Assembly (NCBI GenBank): GCA_016706255.1
Contig: JADJJZ010000003.1
Coordinates: 654,501 to 718,500 of the forward strand
Source: Bacteroidota bacterium
Lineage (GTDB): Bacteria > Bacteroidota > Bacteroidia > Chitinophagales > BACL12
Direction of reading: 5' to 3'
DNA: 64,000 nucleotides
The translations under genes and the position numbers were made by a program. Within the stretch, counting starts at the first letter, position 1; each line of letters opens with the position of its first letter. This document shows positions 18,883 to 28,989 of the stretch, piece by piece. Under the pieces are notes generated by a model. It ran no database searches. It was not told where the DNA came from and saw nothing but the letters and a program-made list of their open reading frames with translations.

Positions 18883-21154
18883 TTAATTTTTGACAAAACT
18901 ATATACCTTATTAGAAGCTTCTGAATTGAGACGAATAAAATAAATTCCAGTTGGATAATTTTGCACATTTAATTCGTATTGTGTAGCCACAATCGTAGTA
19001 TGAAAAACAATCTGACCATTTACATTCATAATGGAAAAGCCTGATTCAGCTTTAATTTGGCTACTCCATAATAAGGTTATTTTTCAGTAGTTGGATTTGA
19101 GATAGTATAATATCTTCTGTTTCGTAAACTGCAACACCTACTAACCCTTCATCTATTAATAAATTGCAATTATCATCTAAGGAGTTTAATATTTCCGGTG
19201 CTCCCGGATAAATATCATCATTGGTGTCATCACAGTCTGTGCTATCAGTTGTATATCCAATCAAAAATACATACAGGTAAAAGAGTCAATTGCAGGATTG
19301 CCAAAATCATCATGATCCGCATCTTTGAAAAAATGATATACTGGCAAATCTTCATTTATCAAACCATTGCAATTCTCATCCAGGTTATTACATGTTTCGA
19401 TACCTCCCGGGGTGAATAAATGAATTTAAATCATTACAATCAGTGCTGTCTGCAATAAACCCCACGGTGCCCGGGCATGCTAAAGTGTCGACTGCTGCAT
19501 CACCATATGAATCATTATCGAGGTCGGCAAACAGTAATACTTTTTCTGCATCATCATCAATAAGGCCATTGCAGTTATCATCAAATGTATTACATAACTC
19601 CGGAGCTCCGGTAAATAAATGAAAATTCATCATTACAATCAGTGCTGTCAAATACATAATTTAAATATGATTCGCATGACAAAATTGTATTATTAGCATC
19701 ACCATAACCATCTAAATCAAGATCTAAATAATAAAGTGTGTGCATGGCATGCCAATTTAACTATCCAATAATCGCTTGTGGTAAACAAGCCAAGATTATC
19801 TTCAGATTTATCACCGTAAGCATCAGAATTCGAATACCCGCCTAATATATATCCACCATCAATCGTTGATGCACCTGAATAAATATAGTCAATTTCACCG
19901 CTTCTGATTATATCTTTGCCACTCAATTATTTGTCCGGTAGAATCTAATTTTAGTATCCAATAGTCGATACCCCAAACGCCACCTTCCATATCGCAACCA
20001 CCGGGGAACTTGAATAACCAGTTAAAAATAACCGCCATCATCTGTTTGTTCAATATTTCTTAAGTAATCTTCATATCCTGCGCCAATGTCATTTTTGCCA
20101 CTCAATTTCACCAACAGCGTTTAGTTTACAATCCAGTAATCATATCCATAATAACCGCCAATACAAGTATTTTCATTTTTATCACCGGATATATCCTGAA
20201 GTTGAATATCCACCTAAAATATATCCACCATCCTGAGTTTGTTCAAGATCAAATAAATAATCCGGAACGTTGCCTCCAATAGTATTCTGCCATTCAATAT
20301 CACCAATCGAATCAATTTTATAACCCAATAATCTATGTCTTCATACATTACTATACATTCACACCCAAGATTATAAAAGGGATATTCCCGCCAACAGATG
20401 GTTCCGTTTTATTCCCTCGATATTTCGGATGAGGAATATCCGCCAATAATATATCCACGTCGTCTGTAATTTCAAGACTTGTCAGGTGTTCATCATCATT
20501 TGCCGCCAAACGTTTTATCCCACAAAACATCACCAACAGCATTTAATCTGACAATCCAATAATCATTAATTCCAAATCCTCCTCGGTTTTATCTCCTGAA
20601 ATATTTGAAGAAGATTCACCACCAAGAATAAATCCGCCATCTGCAGTTTCACGTATACACTTTAGTTCATCCCGCGCAGTGCCACCAATTGTGTTTTGCC
20701 ATAATATATTACCTGCTGTATCCAGTTTTAATATCCAATAGTCTGCATCTCCAATGTTCGCTTCAGTTTTATCACCGAAACACCTGGTTGAGTATCCGCC
20801 AACAATGTAACAGCTATCATGCGTAATCTCAACACAATTTAAATAATCTGACCCCGATCCACCAATGGTATTGTCCCATTCAACTTCACCCCATGGTGTC
20901 AACTTTACAACCCAGAAATCGCCCCAGGAGCCACCCATAAAGGCCTCGGTTTTGTCAGCGCCTACTTCCGACCACGATATACCTCCGGCAATATAACCGC
21001 CATCAAAACTTTGTTTAATACAATTTAATCTGTCATCACTGGTGCCGCCTATTGAGTTTTCCCACTCAATTTCCGGGGCCTGTGCCAACGCAGTTCCCAT
21101 GTAAAGCAGGGAGCATACGGTTAAAATAAATAAAGTGAATAAGATATTTTTCAT
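18883..21154 (-). pseudogene. Long T9SS-exported repeat protein with MopE-like motifs, second copy (about ten frameshifts)
   Basis: From MKNILFTLFILTVCSLLYMG at 21154 the protein repeats WENSIGGTSDDRLNCIKQ and DGGYIAGG-S...GDKTEA...DYWILKLDTAGNI, the same propeller-like unit as in the gene at 6938. In the middle are MopE-type acidic motifs (FDDNCNGLIDDD, DCDDTNDDIYPGAPEI, LDDNCNLLIDEG). The end, NYPTGIYFIRLNSEASNKVY, is a T9SS type A sorting domain terminating at 18883. Only the first 203 residues are in one frame. After that the reading frame changes roughly every 100-300 bases. The repeat-rich sequence may have been assembled poorly, or the gene may be decaying. Confidence 0.75.
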
Positions 21155-21232
21155 AGGGTATTTAACTTCAAAAATAATTAATCTAAAGGTGTTTTAGGTA
21201 TAATTTTAATTGATGATACTATTTCATCACTT

Positions 21233-21379
21233 CTATATCGTAGCATCTTTTTCGCTGTTAAAATATAAATTGAACAAATAAATACCACCGCTGAACATGG
21301 TTTGACCAGTCAATACAATCGGTAATAACATAAAACCAAGGCAATAAGATAGGAGCGGAATTTTTGTAAAACTTTTCAT
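21233..21379 (-). CDS. Short secreted peptide, possible remnant of a T9SS cargo gene
   Basis: This is a 48-residue frame: a signal peptide MKSFTKIPLLSYCLGFMLLP ending near LTGQ, then GGIYLFNLYFNSEKDATI, which looks like the last strands of a T9SS sorting domain. It may be the collapsed remnant of a cargo gene whose middle has been deleted, or a chance frame. It ends 78 bases upstream of the MopE-like gene on the same strand. Confidence 0.35.
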   Translation of the reverse strand: MKSFTKIPLLSYCLGFMLLPIVLTGQTMFSGGIYLFNLYFNSEKDATI

Positions 21380-21534
21380 TGTTGTGTTTTTGGTTTAATA
21401 AAGGTATAATATATTGATCAAATATTACTATAGATTTGGGTAAATTCAACGTGTGGCATTAGTTACATAATGAAATCAATTGCTTTTATTAATATTTTAT
21501 TGAAGTTTATAGTGGTGTGGGTTTATAAATTATT

Positions 21535-22274
21535 TTTGGAGCATCACCATCCCCCACGCCATCAAAATCGTTTCCGGCTTTTCGTTACAACAAACCTCTT
21601 AATATAATTTTTTCGTTGTATGAGCCCTAAAAAACAGGTAATAATGTATGCTCACACCGGCTGTTAATCAGCATATCAGCACATCATCACATTAGCACAT
21701 TAAATATGTTTGTTTTCACTACAATCCGGCTAGGATTTACTTATATCTAATCTATCACAAAATTATGGAACCCCTTTAGGGGTTCTATCCGATTTTTAGG
21801 GGGGATTTTTGTTAAAAATATGCAACCCCTACCTCATCCGGCAGGTAAATCTAAAGAGGTTGGTGTTGTGCTTTAACGCATTTTTTTTTAACAAGTCACT
21901 CTTGCATCATTCGGCAAGTAAATCTAAAGAGATTGTTTTATGGCATTTTTTGTTAAAAAAATGTCACTATTGTAAATCGCGAGGTAAATCTAATGAGGTT
22001 GTTTTTATGGCATTTTTGAAAAAAAAATTCATACATGTCTCACCGTTTAGTAAACTAACTCAGTTTATTTAATTTGGTATTTTTTGTTAAAAAAATGTCA
22101 CTCAGTATCATTAAGAAATTAAACGCAAAGTAATTTAATTTACAATCAAAATTATCTTTATTAAACAAATCATAATTGTTTTACCAGCAATTTTCAACCC
22201 CGTTGAAAATTGCTGGTTGCTGCTTCGTGGAGTTTCTAACTCCAGACGCCACCCGGTCTCCGACCGCAGTAAAT
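21535..22274 (+). repeat. Composite repeat block, copy 3
   Basis: This block is nearly full length. Internal unit starts (GTAAATCTAAAGAGG and variants) lie at 21845, 21918, 21984 and 22050, giving periods of 73, 66 and 66 bp. The CAGCAATTTTCAACCCC/GGGGTTGAAAATTGCTG palindrome and the TCGTGGAGTTTC end module are present. The sequence from this block into the following Imm-like gene is paralogous to that from block 5 into the gene at 28990, so block plus gene were duplicated as one unit. Confidence 0.85.
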
Positions 22275-22380
22275 CGGTGCCGCGAAATGAACAATAAAAA
22301 TCACTTCCAAAATGAAATTAATAATTACCGAATCCGATTTAACCAATGAACCCCTCATCACTCATCATCTCATCCTCATC

Positions 22381-22851
22381 CTAACCCACAACTGATATAT
22401 GTTTTGGTGAACCTAACCCACCGCGTTCTTGCCACGTTATTGAAGCATGTAAACCCGCAATTTCTAAAAATCCATTCGTCTCACCAAAAATAGCTTCGCC
22501 AAACGATTGTGTTAAAAAACGAATTGCAACAACATTATCAATTTTATCTACTTTTAATTGACTGATATAATTTGGAATTTCTGTTTTTATGGCATCAAAT
22601 AAATCCATATGTTCATGACTGCGAATTTCAGTTTCAAATCCATTTAACGACGGACTGTTAAACCGAAGATGCAGGCAATATTCAACTTTCAAAATCAGTT
22701 TTTTGTATTTCCAAGTTTCAGTATGTAATTCATTTCTTCCCAATTATAATAATCAATCAACATTCAGGCATCTTGTTTCATCCAGATTAACCGAAATGAT
22801 ATCACTATCATGAAAGTTCAATTGGTCTAAAATTAAATTAAAATTTTCCAT
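22381..22851 (-). pseudogene. Imm-like small protein, copy 1 (frameshifted)
   Basis: This is a paralogue of the intact 157-residue gene at 28990-29463. It starts MENFNLILDQLNFHDSDIIS at 22851. The frame is lost around DYYNWE (near 22745), where the alignment to the paralogue needs two small gaps. It then continues KKLILKVEYCLHLRFNSPSL, FLTQSFGEAIFG and the end GSPKHISVVG. The shared FHDS start, the HLRF strand and the FLEIAGL-ASITWQE segment are conserved between copies. The fold may be that of a polymorphic-toxin immunity protein (Imm50-like), but I cannot confirm the family. No partner toxin is visible. Confidence 0.55.
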
Positions 22852-23008
22852 GGGTGGTGCATTTGGTTTTGGTGTTGTTTCGTGGTTTAATAATTTGAAA
22901 CTATGTCGAAATTAAATAATAAAACGCAAAACCCTGTAACCTTTGGAGCGAATTGATTTGTTATTTTAAATGTATCACTTCCAATACGAATGAGTTAAAC
23001 CATCCCAT

Positions 23009-23064
23009 GTCCGAGCAGGCTTCTTGCGCCCCAAAAAAATAAAAAAACCGCAAAACCCTGCGAC
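23009..23064. repeat. Short dispersed repeat (GTCCGAGCAGG family)
   Basis: This 56-bp stretch reads GTCCGAGCAGGCTTCTTGCG, then a CCC and A-rich centre, ending AAAACCCTGCGAC. The ends are partly inverted (GCAGG / CCTGC). A second copy is at 57173-57229 and partial ones are near 28245-28280 and 56850. The 290 bases between the Imm-like gene and the next cargo gene hold nothing else I recognise. Confidence 0.6.
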
Positions 23065-23144
23065 ATTTAGGAAACGGAATTGCGCTATTACTAAAATATA
23101 TCACATGGAGTATCTTGAGGTTAAGCCATCAGCGTTTGTAACAG

Positions 23145-24746
23145 TTATTCAATAAATAATTTATTTGTTGCAAAAGCCTTGCCGTTTTGATTAAGTTTTA
23201 TTAAATAAAGACCAGAAGCTAGTAAACTGCAATCGATGGTTATAGAATTACTTGTAATATCATATTGCCCAACTTTATGACCATCATAAGTAAATATTTC
23301 AATGAATGCATTTGAATAATTTATTAAATTCGTTTCGAAATTTAAAACTAACTTTGATCCTGATTGAGTTATTTGGAATTCAACTTCCGAATTATTTTCT
23401 ATTTGAGTGTTGGTTGGCATCACAAAGAACCATCAGAATAATAACAACCAATGTCAAAATAATAGGTGTAAAGGGGAGACATAACAAACACCATAATATG
23501 TTTCCACCAGGAATTAATGCATCTCCATAAATATCCTTTTCCAAACCAACAAGAGCAATAGTATAAGAATCGGCTCCTGTGGCGGGCACATCAATATACG
23601 ACAAAGTATCTATTACATCAGTAATATCAAAATAGGTTCATAATCCGAGATAATGCTGCGATAAAGAATATCTGAAGGTTTAACATCATCATCGGAGAAT
23701 GTCATTTCTATGCCACCTAATCCTAAAGTTGCATCGTAAGTATGATATGTAATATTACCACCAATATGACACCAACTATTCGAAACAGTTGTCCACTTAC
23801 TCGGACTTGACAAACTTAAATTACTTGTATCACCCGGTGGCGGTATTACCATGTATAAAAAAATATAGTCTTTGAAGGTATCGAATGTAGATCCATCAAT
23901 GGTGAGCAATGTTTCAGGAAGCTGATGTGTTATATAATATGGCTCCACACCTCCGCCCATAGAAAATTCAGCATAACGATCAGGACTAAGTGCAAGTGCA
24001 GCCGCAACATTAAAACTAATTAGATTAGCCGGATTATCGATAGCAAAATGCGCAACTTATAATCTTCGTAACCCGAATAATAAGGTCTGGTAAATCCAAA
24101 TTCATTGAATGAGTCGGCATCATTCATATTTACCAATTTTAAGTTGAAGTTTTTATTAATATTTCCCGGATCGCAGGTAATAGGGGCATCCGGTATTTGA
24201 TACAGCGTATTCATATATGTCAATTGGAACTCCCGGGCCAACATAACAATCGTTTACAGCAATGTCATGTGAACTCAATCTAAGCCACCCAAAATGTGTA
24301 GAATCTTCAATATTAAGTTTTAGCCCAATAAAAGTTGTTTCGCCTCCAATCCAGGTAGCATCTGCATCACAACCTGACCACCATGATACTGAAATAAAAC
24401 GATATAATCGTAATGTTTCAACTGATGACCAATCGAGTGCATCCGAAATTAGCGCACCATAGTTAAACCCATCAGCAAATGAACTATCTGCTGCTATTGC
24501 TATTACATCACCAAATATATGAATATCCACTTCATCATAATAGAAGTCGTAGTTATAATACAACATTACATCGTCAATGCCATTTGCATTAATATCAATA
24601 TAAACGCTATCATCATGGCTATATGGAGAAATATTTGTGATACGTATATCCGGTTCCGGATTAGTAAGCATAACTTGTCCGCGCAAATTTGTTGTGCCCA
24701 ATAAAGCTAGGGCAGAAGCGGAATATTCTAAATATCTTGGTTTCAT
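23145..24746 (-). pseudogene. T9SS-exported protein, YGWIR-family member 3 with extra domain (several frameshifts)
   Basis: It opens MKPRYLEYSASALALLGTTN at 24746. It shares the NPEPDIRI, DINANGIDDVMLYY and HFGWLRLSSHDIAVND blocks with the genes at 24780 and 17528. After a one-base loss near 24185 it continues PDAPITCDPGNINKNFNLKL, FGFTRPYYSGYEDYKLRI, and then VEPYYITHQLPETLLTIDGS. SYIDVPATGADSYTIALVGL follows in other frames. The last 92 residues (SGSKLVLNFETN, ASGLYLIKLNQNGK) are a T9SS type A sorting domain. About five indels interrupt it. The role is unknown. Confidence 0.65.
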
Positions 24747-24779
24747 TTGTATGGGGTTTTTATTTTATAGGTTGCTGTT

Positions 24780-25715
24780 TTAAATCATCATAATTTTTTT
24801 TACAAAATTTTTCCCTTCTTGATTTATTACTACTAAATAATTTCCATTAGTGTGCAAAGGAATTTGTGTATGAAGCATTTCAATATTACCCGTGTAAATT
24901 AATTTTCCAGTAATATCAAAAATTTCCATTGTTGTATTTGTATGTAATTGTGTCAGGTCAATAATAATATTCGACGCGCTGCAATAAATGTTTACACCGG
25001 ATAAAATATTTTCGTTGATGTCAACATGTCCTCCCGCTTTATCGGCCGTTTCAACTGCCCAATCACAAAATGTTTCATAGGCGAAATCTTTAATTACAAA
25101 TTGCTCGTTTGAGTCCACAACCGCACATCTAATCCAACCATAATGCAAACAGTCATGCTCATCGTAAAATTGAATACCGGCGTATCGGTCCTCACCGTGT
25201 AATAAATTATAATTCCACGGATTAATCAAATTGGAATAAAACCAACCACCAATTGGAGCATAAGAAGTAGCAGTAACTCCTCTTTCTTTATATGCAATAT
25301 GTGCCTGACTGGTATCCACATGATTAAATGCATACATATTAACCCATTCCCATGACTCGAGTGGTTTTAAACCTGCAAAAGAATATACCGTACCCTTAGA
25401 GGTAGATGTAACAAATTGTGTTACCATCGCATTATTGCCAAAATAAAGCGCATGCATATTTATAACTGAATCCAGTATAGAGGAAAACGAATATGATTCG
25501 TAATAACCACCCCATACAGCATACTTACCTGTATGCACCGAAAAACGAAAATCATATATTCCGTTCAAATCCAGGTCGAGGTCAAAGTCAACATCATTTT
25601 CCAATACAATATCAGGAACAATGTCTGTGTACACAATTTCTGCTTCAACATTGTTTTTTGCGAATAAAAACGAAGCCGCCATTAGGGAATAAGCGGTCAA
25701 TTTGTCGTGTTTCAT
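24780..25715 (-). CDS. T9SS-exported protein, YGWIR family (member 2, intact)
   Basis: This 311-residue protein has a signal region MKHDKLTAYSLMAASFLFAK, then IVYTDIVPDIVLENDVDFDL with DLDLNGIYDFRF (calcium-type DxDxNG). The core CLHYGWIRCAVVDSNEQFVI is followed by KDFAYETFCDWA. The domain order matches the gene at 17528, including a T9SS type A sorting domain (MEIFDITGKLIYTGNI) in the last 75 residues. It lies 33 bases after member 3 on the same strand, consistent with tandem duplication followed by divergence. Confidence 0.75.
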   Translation of the reverse strand: MKHDKLTAYSLMAASFLFAKNNVEAEIVYTDIVPDIVLENDVDFDLDLDLNGIYDFRFSVHTGKYAVWGGYYESYSFSSILDSVINMHALYFGNNAMVTQFVTSTSKGTVYSFAGLKPLESWEWVNMYAFNHVDTSQAHIAYKERGVTATSYAPIGGWFYSNLINPWNYNLLHGEDRYAGIQFYDEHDCLHYGWIRCAVVDSNEQFVIKDFAYETFCDWAVETADKAGGHVDINENILSGVNIYCSASNIIIDLTQLHTNTTMEIFDITGKLIYTGNIEMLHTQIPLHTNGNYLVVINQEGKNFVKKIMMI

Positions 25716-25865
25716 GATATGGAAATTAAGTTAAAGTTAATAAATTCCAATTATTGTTCAAAATAATTATTCGAATAATTTCCACAATGAGCCGTGATTT
25801 TAACCCATTGGGTATAGGCTAAAAAGGCTCTTTAAATACTCCGAATTTATAATATCAACCAAAAT

Positions 25866-26222
25866 TTTTGAAGCATCACCATCCCCCACGCCAACAAAAT
25901 CGTTGCCGGCTATACGTTGCAACAAACCGCAATTAAATTTATGTTCAAAACCGGCTGTTTAATCAGCACATCAACACATTAGCACATCAGCACATTAATT
26001 GGTTTGTTTCCACTACAATCCGGGCTAGGATTTACTTGTATCTATTCTATCACAAAAATTATGGAACCCCTGCCTAATCGGTAGGTAAACCTAAAGGGGT
26101 TCAACATTCCTTTGATTGGCATTAGGAGGCTAAAAATATTCAACCCTTAAAGAGGTTCAACCCCGTTGAAAATTGCAGTTGCTGTTGTCGTGGTGTGTCT
26201 CGCCTCTAGGTGCTAAATCGGT
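25866..26222 (+). repeat. Composite repeat block, copy 4 (short)
   Basis: It starts GAAGCATCACCATCCCCCAC, then GCCGGCTATACGTTGC, the GCACATCAACACATTAGCAC run and ATCCGGGCTAGGATTTAC. The unit array is reduced to about one and a half units (GTAGGTAAACCTAAAGGGGT). It then passes directly to the CAACCCCGTTGAAAATTGCA arm and a diverged end module. It lies between two cargo genes on the minus strand. Confidence 0.8.
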
Positions 26223-26272
26223 TTCTCGACTAATTTAATATGTTGCAAACATTTTAATAAATACAACATATT

Positions 26273-27958
26273 TTATTGCTTAATAACTCGTTTGGTATAA
26301 TACCGTCCATCCCCAAATGCGATTTTTATAAAATAAATGCCGGCTGCAAAATTGGTAATATCAATTGAGGCTTGTGAACCATTAATCGGTTGGGTCATAA
26401 TGATATCGCCTACAAGATTTACAATCGAAATTTCATTTGCATCGGCAACTCCTGAAATATGAAAAATGCCGGAACCCGGATTTGGTGTTATGGCAATTAA
26501 AGCATTTATGTTATCATCAATATTAACTATTGCTGCTTCAGTAATTAATATTCTGCTGTAATAAACATCCTCTTCCCCATTTAATGTATTTGACCATGCT
26601 AAATGTGCGCCTTTATCATCGGAAGTCATATCAAAATAATCACCCATTTTATTTTGTGAGGGATAACCGACATGCGGATCAAATGATGAAGATAATTTCA
26701 TATTTGCCGACCATGTTTCACCCTGATCAACAGAATAACAATAATAGAGTGACGAATAATCATCACCACCACCATCGCGGGTGTCGAGCCATATAACATC
26801 TATTCTGCCATTTGGTGCTACCGACATGGTACCAAACCAATGTGTATTGCCATCATTTTTTTCATCGTTAATCCAAATAGGATCTGTAAATGTTAGACCC
26901 CCATCAATGCTTTTTGCAAAAGCCACATCACCTTCATCCGGACCACTGTAAGGAGCAACCGAAGCTAAAACATAAATATTTCCATGTCCGGGTCCGCCTG
27001 AGCGATCAATATCAATATTTGCCTGTCCTAATAATCCTTCTGGATTAATACCACCAAATCCACCCAAATTGCCATTTAAATCCACAAATACCGGTGCATC
27101 CCATTCAATAGTTGCACCCGGAATTTGCGCATTAACCGAACGCGTAACTGTTAACGTTGTTGAAATTCCGCCACCGACCACATATAAATATCCATCGGCA
27201 TCAACTGCCGGCATACCGTAATAAGGCTCAGCTTCAATATATTCACATGATTCATAACTTGCGTTGCCATCTGTTGAGCGTGTAAAATTCCCGTAGGTAC
27301 ATGCAGTATAATCAACCGTCCAATTGGTATAAATATTTCCGCTACCTACGCCGTTAGTGCGGTCAATGGCCATCCATTGTTTATCACCACCATAGGCATA
27401 TGTGCCCGCATCCCAGGTGGCGCCACCATTTGTGCTTTTGTACACATCACATTCCCAATCGGGGTAAGGTGTGAGACTATTGTAATAAAAATTGCCCTGC
27501 AAATCATAATCTAAAACAGGGTCCGAACGGAAATTACCTTCATCAATTATCGACATATTCCATGTAGCCCCTCCGTCATTCGAATATGACCAACCCGCTT
27601 GTCTGAAATTACTTGCTATATCATCAAATTGCCGCCATCCAATTGCAATATGTAAAGTGTCGTTAATATCAATGGCAATGCTGGGTTCATTTGCCGCATC
27701 ATCAACAATATTTGACGCCGCATCATTCAAATTCACCTGCATGGTTCTAATGGAAACAATAACAGTATCACCTTCTACAATACGTTGCTCAAAAAAAGGA
27801 GCAGTCGTTTTTTTATTATCCCACCTGTTGCGCAGGTAAGGGCTCTGAAGGCTTTCATTTTCAAATTTTTGTTCATTTGCGCGTATGGTAGTTTGCGCAA
27901 ATAGTTGCGGTGACTGCACTAGTGCCAAAGCAATAGCAGTAGCTAAAATTGTTTTCAT
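26273..27958 (-). CDS. T9SS-exported BNR/Asp-box (sialidase-fold) protein
   Basis: The protein is intact at 561 residues, with signal peptide MKTILATAIALALVQSPQLF. Several Asp-box/BNR motifs (S-x-D-G-G-x-T-W) are visible: SNDGGATWN, STNGGATWD, SIDGGLTFT and SVDQGETWS, spaced as in a six-bladed beta-propeller. A typical sialidase arginine triad is not evident, so enzymatic activity is doubtful. Many such Bacteroidota proteins are binding or structural. AITPNPGSGIFHISG near residue 490 opens a T9SS type A sorting domain ending YTKRVIKQ. It has no indels, in contrast to the cargo genes to its left. Confidence 0.85.
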   Translation of the reverse strand: MKTILATAIALALVQSPQLFAQTTIRANEQKFENESLQSPYLRNRWDNKKTTAPFFEQRIVEGDTVIVSIRTMQVNLNDAASNIVDDAANEPSIAIDINDTLHIAIGWRQFDDIASNFRQAGWSYSNDGGATWNMSIIDEGNFRSDPVLDYDLQGNFYYNSLTPYPDWECDVYKSTNGGATWDAGTYAYGGDKQWMAIDRTNGVGSGNIYTNWTVDYTACTYGNFTRSTDGNASYESCEYIEAEPYYGMPAVDADGYLYVVGGGISTTLTVTRSVNAQIPGATIEWDAPVFVDLNGNLGGFGGINPEGLLGQANIDIDRSGGPGHGNIYVLASVAPYSGPDEGDVAFAKSIDGGLTFTDPIWINDEKNDGNTHWFGTMSVAPNGRIDVIWLDTRDGGGDDYSSLYYCYSVDQGETWSANMKLSSSFDPHVGYPSQNKMGDYFDMTSDDKGAHLAWSNTLNGEEDVYYSRILITEAAIVNIDDNINALIAITPNPGSGIFHISGVADANEISIVNLVGDIIMTQPINGSQASIDITNFAAGIYFIKIAFGDGRYYTKRVIKQ

Positions 27959-28324
27959 GGTGGAAATTTAAAACTAATTTATGTCATAATTGTTACGACA
28001 TATTTCAAAAGATGAAAATATATAAATTTTCGTTGCATTAATAAATCAGCAACCATATAAAGAATACAATTATCCCAAATCATTTTCATTTTTTAAATTT
28101 TGCACTGCTGATGCCTGTAATTGTGTTTCTCTGTCTTTCGATTTCCGCGTTAGGTTCTTGTACCCCAAAAAACACATCCGCTAAAAAATACATCATCCAA
28201 AAAAACCTTCGCGCCCTTTGCGTGCTTAGCGATAAACACGCACCCCAAAAAAATAAAACACCGCAAAACCCTGCGAACATACACCTAAAATTTATACTTA
28301 ATTGGAATACTTAAATCAGTATGT
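27959..28324. other. Intergenic region with remnants of dispersed repeats
   Basis: The part from about 28130 to 28280 contains CCTTCGCGCCCTTTGCGTG and AAAACACCGCAAAACCCTGC, fragments of two dispersed repeats also seen at 23009 and 57173. A short open frame here that mimics a lipoprotein is made of this repeat DNA. No gene is supported. Confidence 0.5.
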
Positions 28325-28870
28325 TTTGGAGCATCAACATCCCCCACGCCATCAAAATCGTTGCCGGCTTTTCGTTGCAACAAACCTTCTAATTAAAATT
28401 TTTCCAAGTTGTAATGGAGCTCAACCTAAAGGGGTTCTAACTGATTTCAGGGGGATTCTTTTGTTAAAAATATGCAACCCCTGCCTAAGCGGTAGGTAAA
28501 TCTAAAGAGGTTGGTTTTGTGTTTTAGCGCATTTTATTTTTAAACAAGTCACTTGTGCGTTATTCGGCAAGTAAATCTAAAGAGGTTGGTTTTTTTGGCA
28601 TTTTTTGTTAAAAAAAATGTCACGCTTGTTTCGCCGGGTAGGTAAACCTAAAGAGCTTGGTTTTTTTGGAATTTTTTATTAAAAAAATGTCACGCTTGTA
28701 TCTCCACGAAAGTAAACGCAAAGTAATTTAATTTACAATCAAAATTATCAGTATCTACTAAATCATAATTGTTCCCAACTGCAATTTTCAACCCCGTTGA
28801 AAATTGCAGTTGCTTGTTGTCGTGGAGTTTCCAACTCCAGACGCCACACCGGTCTCCGACCGCAGTAAAT
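28325..28870 (+). repeat. Composite repeat block, copy 5
   Basis: It begins GGAGCATCAACATCCCCCAC but lacks the ATCCGGGCTAGGAT module and the CACATTAGCACATC run. It has three GTAAATCTAAAGAGGTTGG-type units, the GCAATTTTCAACCCC/GGGGTTGAAAATTGC palindrome and the TCGTGGAGTTTCCAACTCCA end module. It is followed by the intact Imm-like gene through a spacer homologous to that after block 3. Confidence 0.85.
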
Positions 28871-28989
28871 GCGCGATGCAAAATGGATAATAAAAATAAC
28901 TTCCAAATTGTAATTAATAATTACCGAACTCGAATTAAACACAGAACCACTCATCACTCATCATTCATCATTCATACCCAGCACTCATC

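Noticed and set aside
28111..28314. 67-codon frame that looks like a lipoprotein (ISALGSC)
   Set aside because: It reads through dispersed repeat DNA (CCTTCGCGCCCTTTGCGTG and the AAAACCCTGCGAA end), and the rest of the product is low-complexity Lys/Asn/Pro.
12659..28870. Integron cassette array with attC sites
   Set aside because: Blocks are much longer than attC sites and lack the paired R and L boxes; no integrase is present; cargo genes lie on both strands.
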